Shown: positions 1 through 10,619 of the stretch, piece after piece
How positions within the stretch are numbered: position 1 is the stretch's first letter
Layout: the number at the start of each line of letters is the position of its first letter
NCBI GenBank assembly: GCA_947311845.1
Contig: CAMZMU010000059.1
Coordinates: 37,685,226 to 37,749,225, forward strand
Origin: Poa pratensis
Lineage: Eukaryota; Streptophyta; Magnoliopsida; Poales; Poaceae
Direction: 5' to 3'
DNA length: 64,000 bases
Program-made: the position numbers and the translations under genes
Notes under the pieces: generated by a model
What the model saw: only the letters and a program-made list of their open reading frames with translations
Databases searched by the model: none
Told to the model about the DNA's origin: nothing

Positions 1-3000
1 TAATGGTAATGACATTGGCATAACAGACATTGCAAGGCCAGCTTGCATATTTATCCTTACCAAAAGGGTTGGCTTGTACTTTTAGTTCCCTGTTCCTCCT
101 CTTCTGTCGCAAAGCGAATAATGCCACCAAAATGAGGGCAATCACAAGAAGCCCGCCGCCTGCTGCAATTCCAGCTATAGCACCTGTACTGAACTTTGAA
201 CTTTTGGCACCAGCAACTGGCACGGAATGTCATAATAGTTAGTTTCAAACAGCCATGCTACTTTTCATCTTCAAATGCAAATGGGGGAAATTCAAGTACC
301 TAAAAAGGGGGTATATGGATCTCCAGTGAAGACATAAGGCCCGAACTTTTGCGGTGGCTTGTAGGTCTGGTTGCTGAAAAGACCCCCCATGGTGGCCACT
401 TCAGACTTATTGAACTGCGTCCCGGTCGAGGGGAACAGCGCCACTTGAACTTGGAGGTAGCCATCGCCGTTAAATTGGACATCGGACAGGTAAACTGCAC
501 CGGCACGCAGCTTCAACTTCGTCCAGAGGGTTGACTCCAATTCCTGAAATGCATCGCTGTCCGTCACGTCCTTGAAGAACGGAGCTCTGAAGACCATCTT
601 GCCAGTGTACGCGTAGGCGCAGCCACAGGTTGCGGGGTTCTCATTCTGACTACTGGGGCACCCATTTGACGAGGCACACTTGTCCATGTTAGTTCTGTAT
701 GGTATCACGTTTTGGTTCTGGATGGTACAGAATGGGCCTTTGGCCAAAGCTTCATCGCGGCACGCCGGATTCCCGACAAGCCTGTACACATAATTTGAGA
801 AGGAGAAAAGGGATGTTAGTGATACACGGAGACAACAACTAAATACCAGCATTCTTTGTTGAGTTTGTATAATCTTACACCAGTGCCTTTTTGTAGTCTG
901 AATTGACTTTGGCATCCAAAATGTTGTTTGCACTGAGATCAACAGATTGCAGCTTTTTGCTGATGCTGCCTGACATATCTAGTGTCCCGGTGAGCAGGTT
1001 TTTGCTCAGTACACTGCATAAACATGATTATTACTTTTTTATCTTGAATTTATAATGTGCATAATTTTCTAGAAACTTACACTTCCTGCAGCTGGGGCAA
1101 TGCGAATAGTGCTGCGGGAACCTCGCCAGTGAGTCCTCCATTAGATACCGATCTGAGTGATAACAACAATGTCATGATTACTATGAGATTGTTTAGACGA
1201 TTTGTTGATTTTGAGAGCCAACCGTTATAGACAACTCACACTGAAGTAAGATTTGTTAGAGTTGTGAACCAGTTTGGGGCTACGGAAGAAGTAAACATGT
1301 TGTTGCCCAAATCCCTAGTTAAGAAAGCATCGACTAGTCAGTCTTTCTCCGAATAAATAATTTATATCATTGGACAGTTTAGCATGGAAGCATTATAGTT
1401 AGGTTCTTACACAACGTTTAACACGTTCATGCTGCTGAGATCTGGTAGTGATCCTCCTGTTAGCTTGTTGCTTGCCAAGTTCCTGCAGAAGATAGCATTA
1501 TCAGAATAAGGTAGCTACAATGGTAGAAGATATAATCTTGACTGGTCTTATAAGGTCATACGAAACTTACAGCTCATGTAGACTGACCAATTTGGTCATG
1601 TTAGGAACTGCTCCCGTAAACCCGTTCCTATCCAATCGACTGTCCGAGACAAAAAAAAAGTGTCCAAGATTATGATTAAAACATTTCTTGGAGAGAAAGT
1701 GAGTTTTCAGTGTTCTGAAGATACTTACAGTACTTGGAGTGAGCTAATGCTTCCAACCTCAGCTGGAATTGGGCCCGAGAACTGATTGCTATCAAACAAT
1801 CTAAAAAAGACAGAGAGATAATTTAGCAGGACAGATTTATCCATCTGAAACATAAACTGGGAATTTGGCAGCCCCGTACATGTGTATCAGAGTCATGTTA
1901 GCGTTGAAGAGGCCCGTGAGCGATCCGGATAGCTGGTTCTTGTTGAAATGGCTGTCCACCAATTAGTATATAGTTTAGAAAGATGAAACAAATCGGAATG
2001 GATGTGCTTTCATAGTGATCTTTCTTAATTGATCTCACAAGAAAATGATGATAAACCTCAAACTTACAAGTGTTGTGTGCCGATAAGCATGTCAAGACCT
2101 GGTGTGGTTCCTGCTGAGATAGGGACAGATCCTGTGAGCTGATTATCTGCCAGGTCTAGCCAGAAGAGTTTTGAGAGTAGGCCAAGTGAAGGCGGTATTG
2201 TGCCCGTAAACTTGTTTGAATTCAGTGCGCTACAGAAGTTACGGAAAATAATTAGGTAATGTTGTCTGTCCAATTAAAGGAATAGAAATACAAGTTCATG
2301 ATGCAGGAAGTTTCAGCCTAGCTACTTACAGGAAAGTCATATTCCGCAGGTTGCCTAGTTCTTTAGGAATAGCTCCACTGAAGCTGCAACCAATCAGGGT
2401 CCTGAACAAGTACATGGCAAGCAATTCAGTAAGTCTTTTTAATGATTTCATGAGGAATGGTAGGGTTGACAGCAACGATGGATGCATCGCTTACAGTGTC
2501 GCAAGCTGCGCAAGGTTCCCGATCGAAGCAGGTAACGGACCGCTGAGACCAATGTTGAAGGAAAGATCCCTGCAATGCAAATGCATATGTGTGATGAGCT
2601 ACCACTTATCTTTCCTATCGCATCGAGATTTTGTTCAGGACAGTAAGCATATCTACTTTCTTTCCTCCATTTCCTATAAACCTGGACTAATTCAACCAAG
2701 ATTTACCTAATCCATGTTACACTGTCAAACTAGCCTAAATGTAAAGCCGGTAAAGTTGAATTTGTCGGCTCGGCTCTCATCTTTTTTATTATAAGACCTG
2801 GTCAGAAAGCAGAGTTGATAAACTAGAAGCAGAAGTGCTCTGACTAACTCAAAAGCAACTCCAACTAATCTCATGTTCCATGAACCATGGCAGGTAGCGA
2901 TATCATGGCGGTCGAGGCGAGGACGAAGACTTACAGAAAGCTGAGCTGGGTGAACTGGCTGATGCTGCTGCTCAGAGTGCCCTGCAGGTTGGCGCTGGCT

Positions 3001-3398
3001 AGCCTCCTGCAAGAACCAAAGGCGATTTGTTTGCATGATGATACTTGTTGGTTGAACCGCGAAAAATCTCGTTGAACCGCAATTGGTTTGGTTTGTACTC
3101 ACAGCGAGGTGATCCTCCCGTTGCTGCACAAGATCCCGTCCCAGCTGCCGCCGCAGGGGTCGCCGGTCGCCGTCCAGGTGGACGGGTAGTTGGTCCACTG
3201 GCTCATCAGCGCCTGGATCGCAGAAGCTGCCCACACAAAGAAGGTTACAAGGCTGGAGAGAAAAATGAAAAGAAACAGAGCTTCTGATCATCGCTGATCG
3301 GACTGACCATCTTGCGCGTTGGTCTGGCAGAGCACCGCCGGCGCGCTGCTGGCCACCAGCAGCAGGAGCAGCAGCGCCCGCCGCGTTGCCGCATCCAT
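1..3398 (-). CDS. LRR receptor-like kinase, LRR-VIII-1/HPCA1 type (5' part, runs off left edge)
   Basis: This is the extracellular and membrane part of a plasma-membrane receptor kinase; the kinase domain is outside the window. The start at 3398 opens a signal peptide (MDAATRRALLLLLLVASSAP) ending near VLCQ. Exon 1 is 3308-3398 and exon 2 is 3103-3226 (LRR N-terminal cap, with DPCGGSWDGILC). About ten exons follow, most of about 72 bp with one leucine-rich repeat each in the same phase, between 3008 and about 880. A large exon at 300-781 encodes the membrane-proximal domain with the CGCAYAYTG motif typical of this clade. Exon 61-216 encodes a Gly/Ala-rich transmembrane helix (GAIAGIAAGGGLLVIALILV), then a basic stretch and ANPF, with a GT donor at 60. 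This layout is the LRR-VIII-1 clade that includes Arabidopsis HPCA1/CARD1, a hydrogen-peroxide sensor. The ligand of this member is unknown. All exons inspected are open. Confidence 0.9.
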
Positions 3399-3849
3399 TC
3401 TATCCACGGCGGCGACTGAAGGTGGCCGCCTAGCTGGTTGATTGGCCGGAGCCACGCCCTGAAGCACGTCGGAGCACCGCCGCTGTTTGTCTTTCTCCCC
3501 GGCCGCGCGCACCAGCAACTCTCCTCCTCTACCTTCTTGGCTTCTTTTGTCTTTCTCGCAAAAGTCGCAAGGCAAAACTAGCTAGACAGGAACGAGGGAG
3601 ACCAACGGCTCGGGTGTATATGTTGGCCGAAATCTACACCAACCCGGCCGCTTCTTCTTCCCCAGCGCAGGGAAGAGGTCAACCGGGCAAAGGCAATGGT
3701 GAGCTCAGCGCGCGCGTTCAGACGGCCAGATAAGCCAAGTTTGCACTGCAGCATTCTGGTCAAACCGAACGTGGGGGAAGGGAAGGAAAGGGAGAGGGAG
3801 CCGACTGCCGATGCCGATGCCAGTGCCAATGCAGGCTCGAGGATAAAAA
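3399..3849. other. Leader and upstream region of the receptor kinase
   Basis: GC-rich sequence upstream of the receptor-kinase start. It should hold the 5' leader and promoter. I could not fix a TATA box or transcription start. An AT run near 3859-3875 belongs to the tail of the neighbouring retroelement, not to this promoter. Confidence 0.4.
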
Positions 3850-3860
3850 AAACGCCGATA

Positions 3861-6361
3861 TATATATATATATATTTTTTTTTTTGAAAAGGAAGGCAAA
3901 AGCTTTGCCTTATCTATTTATTAAGAAGAAGGTGCCCGGTTTATTTGTGGGAGAAACCGGGCGAAAACCATACACAACAGACACCGACCACAGCGAAGAG
4001 CCCACACAACTGATAACACATGCCCACTACTCGCTAAGAAAGACACCCTGGGACTGCACAATCAACCGACAAACATAACTCACACCGACCCCTCTCACTC
4101 CTATCTCGCAAAGAAACCCCCACGAAACCAAGGGTGAAGACAAAGCACCACCAAAATCCGAGACGACCAACTGGAGATGGTGGTTGAAGAGACTGAGTAT
4201 CCATCAAGCAACCACATGCGCCTTATCAATGGCGCCACTCTTCTTGCCTATGCTCCTAAGAGCCTTCTTCACCTTCTTGATTTTTCCACTAGAATCCTCC
4301 TCTGCTATGAGGCAAGCAATCGCCTTGCCAGATCCAGGGCTAGCTGCCTCCAAGCAGGCGAGCAAGCCACTAAGTTTCTTCGCGAAGACCGCCTCGTCAA
4401 TACGTGCCAAGAAATCTTCACGGTCGAAGAGGGGCGACTGGATGGACTTCGTCTCAGGATTAGGAGCTTCCTCATCAACAACCATGTCACTCAAGGATGA
4501 GAAAATGACAGAACCAACCAAGCCTCCACTATCCACAGAGGAGGGCAACTCGCAGGACTCAGACAGAGGTGGGGATGACGTAATGATGTCCACCGCCAAA
4601 GGCTCCAATAGGCCCAACTCAATTGGAAGCACCACAGATGATTCCTCACAAGGATCCTGCAACCCAGGCAAGATCTCCACAGCTGGAGCCACAACCTCGG
4701 TGGCAACAACACTCCTAAGGACAGGCGACGACACATGCAGAGCACGGGGAGAAAACTCTCCAAAGCAGCATTCAGACCCCTCGTCAACGGAACCAATCTG
4801 TACCTCTGGTGGCAGAGGCACAACCAACGCAATCTGAAACTTGGCAAGAGCATCGCGGACCTCAGAGCGAAGCAGCTCAACCTTCTGAAGGACCTCCATG
4901 CGAAGCAGTGCAAACTGGGACTCAGACCAACTCTGAGGCGACGAGGGACGACGAGGCTAAGCGGACGGAGAACGGCTTCGCTGACAAGGAGCACGAGCAT
5001 CCGGAGAACATGCTCGAGCGACCGAGAGCAAGAACGAGCAGCAGGAGACAGCGCACGGCAGAAACGCTCCCGGTGACCAGCACGGCGGCATCGGATGCAT
5101 CTGAAAGGCCCATGCCATGTGCTGACCTGGTGACCACGCTCGAGGCACCGAAAACACCTCCCACGAGCCCAGCGTTTGAAAGCAAGACTACGGTCGACAC
5201 CTTCTTCCTGAAGCGGAGACGATGACACGCGAGCGGGACGGCCGCCCCGACCCACTTGTACCCAGCCATCCTCATCAGCTAGAGCGGCATCAACAGAGAG
5301 GCCACCCGAGGGCTCCGCAAGCGCCTCCTCAACATGACGTACATCCGCATTGCCGTCAACCGAGCCACAATCGATAGAATTTTCATCGTCGTCTTCCTCG
5401 ACAGGAAGGGGCACCTTGGCACACAAAGGGCCGCCGGAGGCAGCCGGCGGCAGCGACAAGGACCCGAGGCCTTCAATCATCACGGCAGGGTCAGACCCGA
5501 GCCCCTCATTCCACTCTCCGACGGAAACAACATGTCTGGCCAGCTTGCGGTAGTGGCGAGAGCAACACATCCGACCACCAATGGTTGGGTCCGTCTTGCG
5601 GCGAGCTAGGGCGGCCGCAGCAAGCAGAGCAGCGGGCGCTGGAGGCGGAGAGGTCGTGGCCGTGGTCTCGCGAGTGCCTCCAGCGGACAGGTCGGTTGAC
5701 GAAGACGGCGGCAGCAGGCCGTCCCGAGAAGACGCCGGGGCCAAGCTCCGAGCCGGGCAGGAGCAGCAGGATCGGGTAGCAGAGATCGTCGACGCAGCAG
5801 GTGAGACTTGGGGGCGAGCTCGCAGGTGCGAACGACGCCCGAGTGCGCAGGCAGCTGGGGAACTTGCTCCTCTGTCGGCGACGCAGCATGCCGAGGCGGC
5901 AGGCTCATACCTGCAGGGAGCAGCTCGAGGGAACGACCAGCGGAGGCATCGACGAGCGGTTGGGCTGTAGAGGCAGTCTTCACGGCGTTGACAGCAGGAG
6001 CGCACATGCGAGATGCAGCCGGCGCGGCGGCCGAAGCGGCCGACGGAGCCGGAGCAGCCGGCAGGGGCGCGCGCGCGCAGCCATCTTGCGGAGGCTGACC
6101 TCCAGCGCGGCGTCAGCAGACCCGACCACACCAGCCATGGCGGTCATCCGCCCGCCATTGACGGCCGATGGTTGGGGGCCGCTGCGTCCTCGAGAGCCGG
6201 CACAGGACCTTGGGCGGAAAGAGGATGCGGAGAGGATCGCGGATCTGGTCGCGGAACAGGGAGAGGTCGCCGGTGGGGGAGATCAGGCCGGTGGCGGCGG
6301 CAGCTCGCCCCCTGTCGCCATGGTCAAGAGCCTCCGCACAAGCGAGCAGCGGTCTACTACT
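3861..6361 (-). mobile_element. LINE-like retroelement with ORF1 only, element 1
   Basis: A minus-strand non-LTR-type element with a T run at its left end (a poly(A)/TA-rich tail when read on the minus strand). It is flanked by a perfect 11-bp target-site duplication, AAACGCCGATA, at 3850-3860 and 6362-6372. From its 5' end it has a leader of about 40 nt, a GC-rich coding region with two CCHC zinc knuckles, about 300 nt of 3' untranslated sequence, then the tail. There is no endonuclease or reverse-transcriptase coding region, although the duplication suggests both ends are present. The 3' end (AGGCAAAGCTTTTGCC before the tail) matches that of element 2 at 7338-9770. It was presumably mobilised in trans by a full LINE. 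Confidence 0.85.
4204..6321 (-). pseudogene. Zinc-knuckle ORF1 protein of element 1, frameshifted
   Basis: The ORF1-like coding region of element 1. The part near 5090-5220 reads FKRWARGRCFRCLERGHQ and then a second knuckle (CIRCRRAGHRERFC), two CX2CX4HX4C units that would bind nucleic acid. The C-terminal part lies in a different frame (231 codons ending at 4204, final residues AIDKAHVVA), and another frame is open upstream, so at least two frame changes separate the N-terminus, knuckles and tail. The same order of domains is seen in element 2, where one frame is open throughout. No endonuclease or reverse transcriptase follows before the 3' tail. Confidence 0.7.
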
Positions 6362-6372
6362 AAACGCCGATA

Positions 6373-6912
6373 GTTAGAAATATACAATGTAGACATGTTC
6401 CTTAATAATCTTGTATGCTCTAAAAAGTTCATTTTTTAATTCCCCATGGGCGACCTGCTGGTGGCAAGTAGCCATCGCCGTCGAGCTCCAGCCCGGTTCC
6501 GCGATTGATTGATTGATCTTCGCGTTGCCATCGTCTTAATTCTCCTTTCTTTTCTCCCTAGCCATTGCTAGCCTGGGTGACTGCGTCTTCTTGCAGACTT
6601 TTTTTTTTGCTCTTCATTCTAGACTTGTTTATGCGTCCACTTTCGAATGATAAGAAAACTATTTTAGATCGGGGAACGGGCCAGCGACTGCGGTGCAGTT
6701 GACAATCAAGGAGCTCCATCTAACGGCAAAGGGACATGCATCTTCTGAGCTTGTGCGAAATGGCGCTGCTACCTGCTAGGATAAGGGCCAATTGGCTCGG
6801 TCGGTCGTCGTCCAGCTAGGTCGAATGTTGTTGTTTAGCTCGTGAGAGTTGGAGATTTAATAGTCATGGTAGACGTCGTAGTGGATGATGGTGACGACGA
6901 ATTCCCATCTAC
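6373..6912. other. Intergenic, no gene seen
   Basis: Unique-looking sequence between element 1 and a small MITE. No convincing exon or RNA gene was found on either strand. Confidence 0.4.
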
Positions 6913-6914
6913 TA

Positions 6915-7027
6915 CTCCCTCCGTCCAAAAATAAGTGTCTTAAGTTTGCTAAAAAATAGATGTATCTAGACATAAGATACATCCATTTTTGAAAAAACAT
7001 GAGACACTTATTTTGGGACGGATGGAG
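6915..7027. mobile_element. Stowaway-like MITE, 113 bp
   Basis: Ends with inverted CTCCCTCCGTCC-type termini (right end GGACGGATGGAG) and is flanked by TA at 6913-6914 and 7028-7029, the Stowaway target site (Tc1/mariner group). The two arms pair almost along their whole length (AAATAAGTGTCTTA with the right-hand copy), giving a long hairpin. Confidence 0.93.
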
Positions 7028-7029
7028 TA

Positions 7030-7330
7030 TTTGATTCTTGGATTAGAGGTAGGCAGCGTCTATATTGGCTGCCCGGTCTCTGATTGGAACAGTAGAGGCA
7101 CACTGCAAGTGGCTGTCATCCCTGCAACTATCAACACATAATATCTACGTGTGTACTCGTATGCTTGGTTAATCTAATGCCCGAACGATCGTGTTAGTCT
7201 TAGCGCGTGAACGTTCACACGAGGCAACGCCAAAACCTCCAAGAACCTCCAAATTAACTGGCGCCTCGGCAGGGAATAACTTGGCGACCGATCACTCCCT
7301 AAGCCAAGGCCGAACGGCCGCACCTCAGTA
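7030..7330. other. Intergenic, no gene seen
   Basis: Sequence between the MITE and the second LINE-like element. Nothing recognisable was found. Confidence 0.4.
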
Positions 7331-7337
7331 TAGTCCT

Positions 7338-9770
7338 ATTTTTTTTTTTTGAAACGAATGCAAAAGCTTTGCCTTATATTTATTAAGAAGAAGGTGTCCG
7401 ATTTATTAATGGAAGAAATCGGGCGAAAACCATACAACGAACAATAACACCAAAGCACCACACAAACACAAAGAGCAACACCCAAAGAGGCAACAACCAG
7501 AAGCAACCCGACTGCTAACAAACTCGCCCAACTTATTACAACCACAAACAAACAACCGACTACCTCAAAAGGGCTCAACAATCAAGTAACAGTGGACCCT
7601 TTCCTTGCAGCGCCAAGCTTCTTACGCGTCTTCCTGAGAGACTTCTCCACCTTCACGATTTCAGCATCTGAAGCCAACCCCATCAAGACACGAATAATCT
7701 CCCTGCCATATCCAAGGCGGGCTGCCTCCAAAGCGAGAAGCAAAGCAGGAACCTCTTTGCCCAACAGAACCTTGGAGCTAGGCGCCAACACACGAGTCTT
7801 AGAAACCTGGTCACTCAAATAAGAGGAAGTGACGGGAGCAATCAAATCAGGAGCTTCCTCAACAACAACTCTCTCCACTGACTCCAAAGAGCCCAACTCC
7901 ACAGGAAGCACCTGCGGCTCAGGCATGACCTGCACAACCGGAGTCACAAACTCGGCGATGACAGGCGACGTCTCATGCAGACCACGAGGAGAAAAATCTC
8001 CAAAGAAGCGATCAGCCCCCTCATCAGCGGGAACAATCTGGAGCTGAGGCGGCGAAGAGACACGCAACACAACCTGAAGCTCAGCCAGAGCATCTCGAAT
8101 CTCAGAACGAAGCAGCTCCAAGCGCAGCAGAGCAACCTGTGACTCAAAAGTTGAGGCCAAAGAATCTTTGCAACACGCAGATGGGTACCTCGGTGGCGAC
8201 GACGAGTGGCCAACGACCTCCGGTGGAGGACAATGCTGGTCGAACGGGGAGCGGTGTTGCTGGCCAGGAGCGCGAGTGACCGGAGAGCAAGCATGAGCGG
8301 CTGGAGAGCAATCATGAGCAGCCGGAGAGGGAACACGACAGAACCTCTCCCGATGACCAGCGCCACGACAACGAATGCATCTGAATGGCCCGCGACATGC
8401 TCCGACATGGTGGCCATACTCCAAGCAACGAAAGCACCTTCCACGAGCCCAACGCTTGAATGTGAGGCGACGCTCAAGACCCTCCATCGATGATTCAGGG
8501 GGAGGGCCTCGGTTGTAGCGGCGCCGCCCACCCACATGCACCCAGCCTCCACCGGCTTCAAGAGCTGCAGCTGCCGCAGGGAGGATTCCACAAGCCGGAG
8601 CTGGAGATGGACCAAGGACAGGAGGCTCCAAATCAAGTATCTTCACGTCGACGTGCCCATCGACTGCCCCTCGAGCTTTGCCGGAAAAAATACCTCCGGA
8701 GGTGGTCGCCGGCGCCTCAGCGCAGGAGTGACCATGATCGCCTCCACACCCAGCAGAAGCAGAAGACGCGGCAGGGTTAGCGACATGGCCGGAAGCAGCT
8801 GCCGAGCAGGATGCCATTGGGGACTGCAGCTGGTCTGCAGGGGCCGACGACGGTGGTGGGGTGAGCGACAAGGAGCCGGAGCCGGGAGCGGGGACGAGTA
8901 CGTCCGGAGCCACGGCGGAAGAGCTTGGTTGCGGAGTCTTGTCCAGAGCCAACAGAGGCGACGGGGAGGAGAAGAGAGGCGCCGGGACGCAGTCGAGAGG
9001 AGCCGTGGCGGCGGGCTGCGAGGCCAGGACGCCCCCGCCGCAGCTTTGGGGCGCAGCACCATCATCCGACCCCGAATAGCCGGGCCCGACCTGCGGGAGG
9101 CGAGGACGGCTGCAGCTAGCGCGGCGGCGGAGGGCGGCGTGGCCAGGCGCGCCGCGGGAGCGTGGGGCATCCCGAAGCCCCAATCCCTGGCATCCCGAAA
9201 CCCCAGTCCATGGGGCCCGTAGCGGAGGCTGCCGGCGCGGGGGGCACGGAGACGAGGACGGGAGAGGCGTCGGTGCCGAGCCACGGCTCGGCGGAGAAGA
9301 GCTGCCCCGTGCAGCCCATGAGCGGCCACGAGGCCGCGACCTGCAGGCAGCAGCAGAGGCAGCCGCGATGCACGTCGACGTGGCCGAGCTCAACCAGGGC
9401 CGAAGCTGATGCCAACGGAGAAGGTGATGGCCGAGGCGGGGCTCCCGGTCGATGTAGAGGAGCAGGTCGGTCGGCGGAGCTTGGGGAAGCAGGGGCTGAC
9501 GGCGGAGATCCGGTCGAGGCAGAGGAGCACAAAGGCCAGCGAGGTTGCGGAGCAGGGACTCAGGGACACGGGCGGACGTTGAGCTGAACGGCAACAGGGC
9601 AACAAGAGGAAGCCGGATCTTGTCACGGTAGAGGCGGAGGTGGCCGACGGAGGGAGATCAGGGCGGCGGCGGCGCGCCGTCCCCCGTCGCCAGCATGGTC
9701 GCACGAGCAAGCACTTTCGATTTGGTCTTCCCAACAGCGGTTTTAGAAACTCTATATCCTCTTTTGTTCT
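7338..9770 (-). mobile_element. LINE-like retroelement with ORF1 only, element 2
   Basis: A second, diverged copy of the element at 3861-6361, in the same orientation. The T run at 7339-7350 is its poly(A) tail. The 3' end is nearly the same as in element 1. The candidate target-site duplication is TAGTCCT (7331-7337 and 9771-9777), only 7 bp, so the right border is less certain. Its length (about 2.43 kb) is close to element 1 (2.50 kb), which supports both being whole units and not truncated LINEs. Both share a short leader and an early GCGACRGGGG block just after an ATG (9696 here, 6321 in element 1). No reverse-transcriptase coding sequence is present. Confidence 0.8.
7582..9594 (-). CDS. 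Retroelement ORF1 protein with two CCHC zinc knuckles
   Basis: An open frame of about 670 codons fills most of element 2. The first third is Pro/Ser/Ala-rich. Near residues 385-421 there are two CX2CX4HX4C knuckles (CFRCLEYGHHVGAC and CIRCRGAGHRERFC) preceded by LTFKRWARGR, then a C-terminal region ending LGAARKGSTVT. Such knuckles are typical of plant L1-type LINE ORF1 proteins, which bind the element RNA. The frame has no ATG at its head. An in-frame ATG at 9696 is cut off by a TGA at 9658-9660, so the true start is unclear, and translation from an internal Met would still include the knuckles. No partner ORF2 is present. Confidence 0.7.
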   Translation of the reverse strand: MPFSSTSARVPESLLRNLAGLCAPLPRPDLRRQPLLPQAPPTDLLLYIDREPRLGHHLLRWHQLRPWLSSATSTCIAAASAAACRSRPRGRSWAARGSSSPPSRGSAPTPLPSSSPCPPRRQPPLRAPWTGVSGCQGLGLRDAPRSRGAPGHAALRRRASCSRPRLPQVGPGYSGSDDGAAPQSCGGGVLASQPAATAPLDCVPAPLFSSPSPLLALDKTPQPSSSAVAPDVLVPAPGSGSLSLTPPPSSAPADQLQSPMASCSAAASGHVANPAASSASAGCGGDHGHSCAEAPATTSGGIFSGKARGAVDGHVDVKILDLEPPVLGPSPAPACGILPAAAAALEAGGGWVHVGGRRRYNRGPPPESSMEGLERRLTFKRWARGRCFRCLEYGHHVGACRGPFRCIRCRGAGHRERFCRVPSPAAHDCSPAAHACSPVTRAPGQQHRSPFDQHCPPPEVVGHSSSPPRYPSACCKDSLASTFESQVALLRLELLRSEIRDALAELQVVLRVSSPPQLQIVPADEGADRFFGDFSPRGLHETSPVIAEFVTPVVQVMPEPQVLPVELGSLESVERVVVEEAPDLIAPVTSSYLSDQVSKTRVLAPSSKVLLGKEVPALLLALEAARLGYGREIIRVLMGLASDAEIVKVEKSLRKTRKKLGAARKGSTVT

Positions 9771-9777
9771 TAGTCCT

Positions 9778-10619
9778 GACGCCGTATACTGTATATATGT
9801 ATGGACAAAATGCAAGTCAATACAGAGCAGAGCAGTAACAATCAGAAGACGATTTGCCCTGACGCAAGTTGCAGCAGGGAGGAGGTGCTCCTGGTTAAAA
9901 ACACGCCAGGCTGCATACATAGACACCGCGCATCCTCCGCTCTATCCCAATCAAAATGTCACGTCTCTACCCAAGTGTCCTGTCTTGTATTCACGTACCA
10001 GCACGCTGGTGTCGGTCGCCGCCCGCCATCGGAGAATCGTCCACCTTGCGCAACTCAAGCGAGCGACCAGAAGAGCAGCCGCCTATCGCCCTGCCGGCCT
10101 CGGCAGCAGCAGCAAAATCTACAGCAGGAACTGACCGCTGCGCGTCACACACTCACACACCACCCACTCTCAAACGTTGTCCATGACCGTGTTATCGGAC
10201 CTTTTCAGATACCCAGGCACAAGCTATCAGAAACTAATCTTAGGTTCAGTTTTGGCAGTTTCATTCATGGTTGTATAAGCATCGTGCTTCACATTACCAC
10301 GAGAAAGCCCAGCGTGGACTTCTGACAAACAGCATGCTTGGCAAAAACAAAAGGCTAATTAATTAGGTCACAACTTCGAATTTGCAACTAGGCGACGCTA
10401 ACCGCTGTTAAATTCCTTCCGACTCGGCACATTACCTAGTCAATAACAACTCTGATTAGATTAAACCAAAATGTGGCCTATCACTCAACAGACACGAGTT
10501 CGAATGCTACATGCCATACGAAACGAAAGCTAATTGGCTTGGGAAATCTGATGGAAGGTGTGGATATCAGTTTTTGATTCGATCTACAAAACATGTCGTC
10601 CGTACATAAATACGCGTGC
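9778..10619. other. Intergenic, no gene seen
   Basis: Region between element 2 and the 3' end of the KRTCAP2 gene. The part nearest 10620 should be that gene's 3' untranslated region. No coding exon was recognised. Confidence 0.4.

Noticed and set aside
9162..9587. Plus-strand frames opposite the ORF1 of element 2
   Set aside because: Shadows of the GC-rich minus-strand ORF1; no motif.
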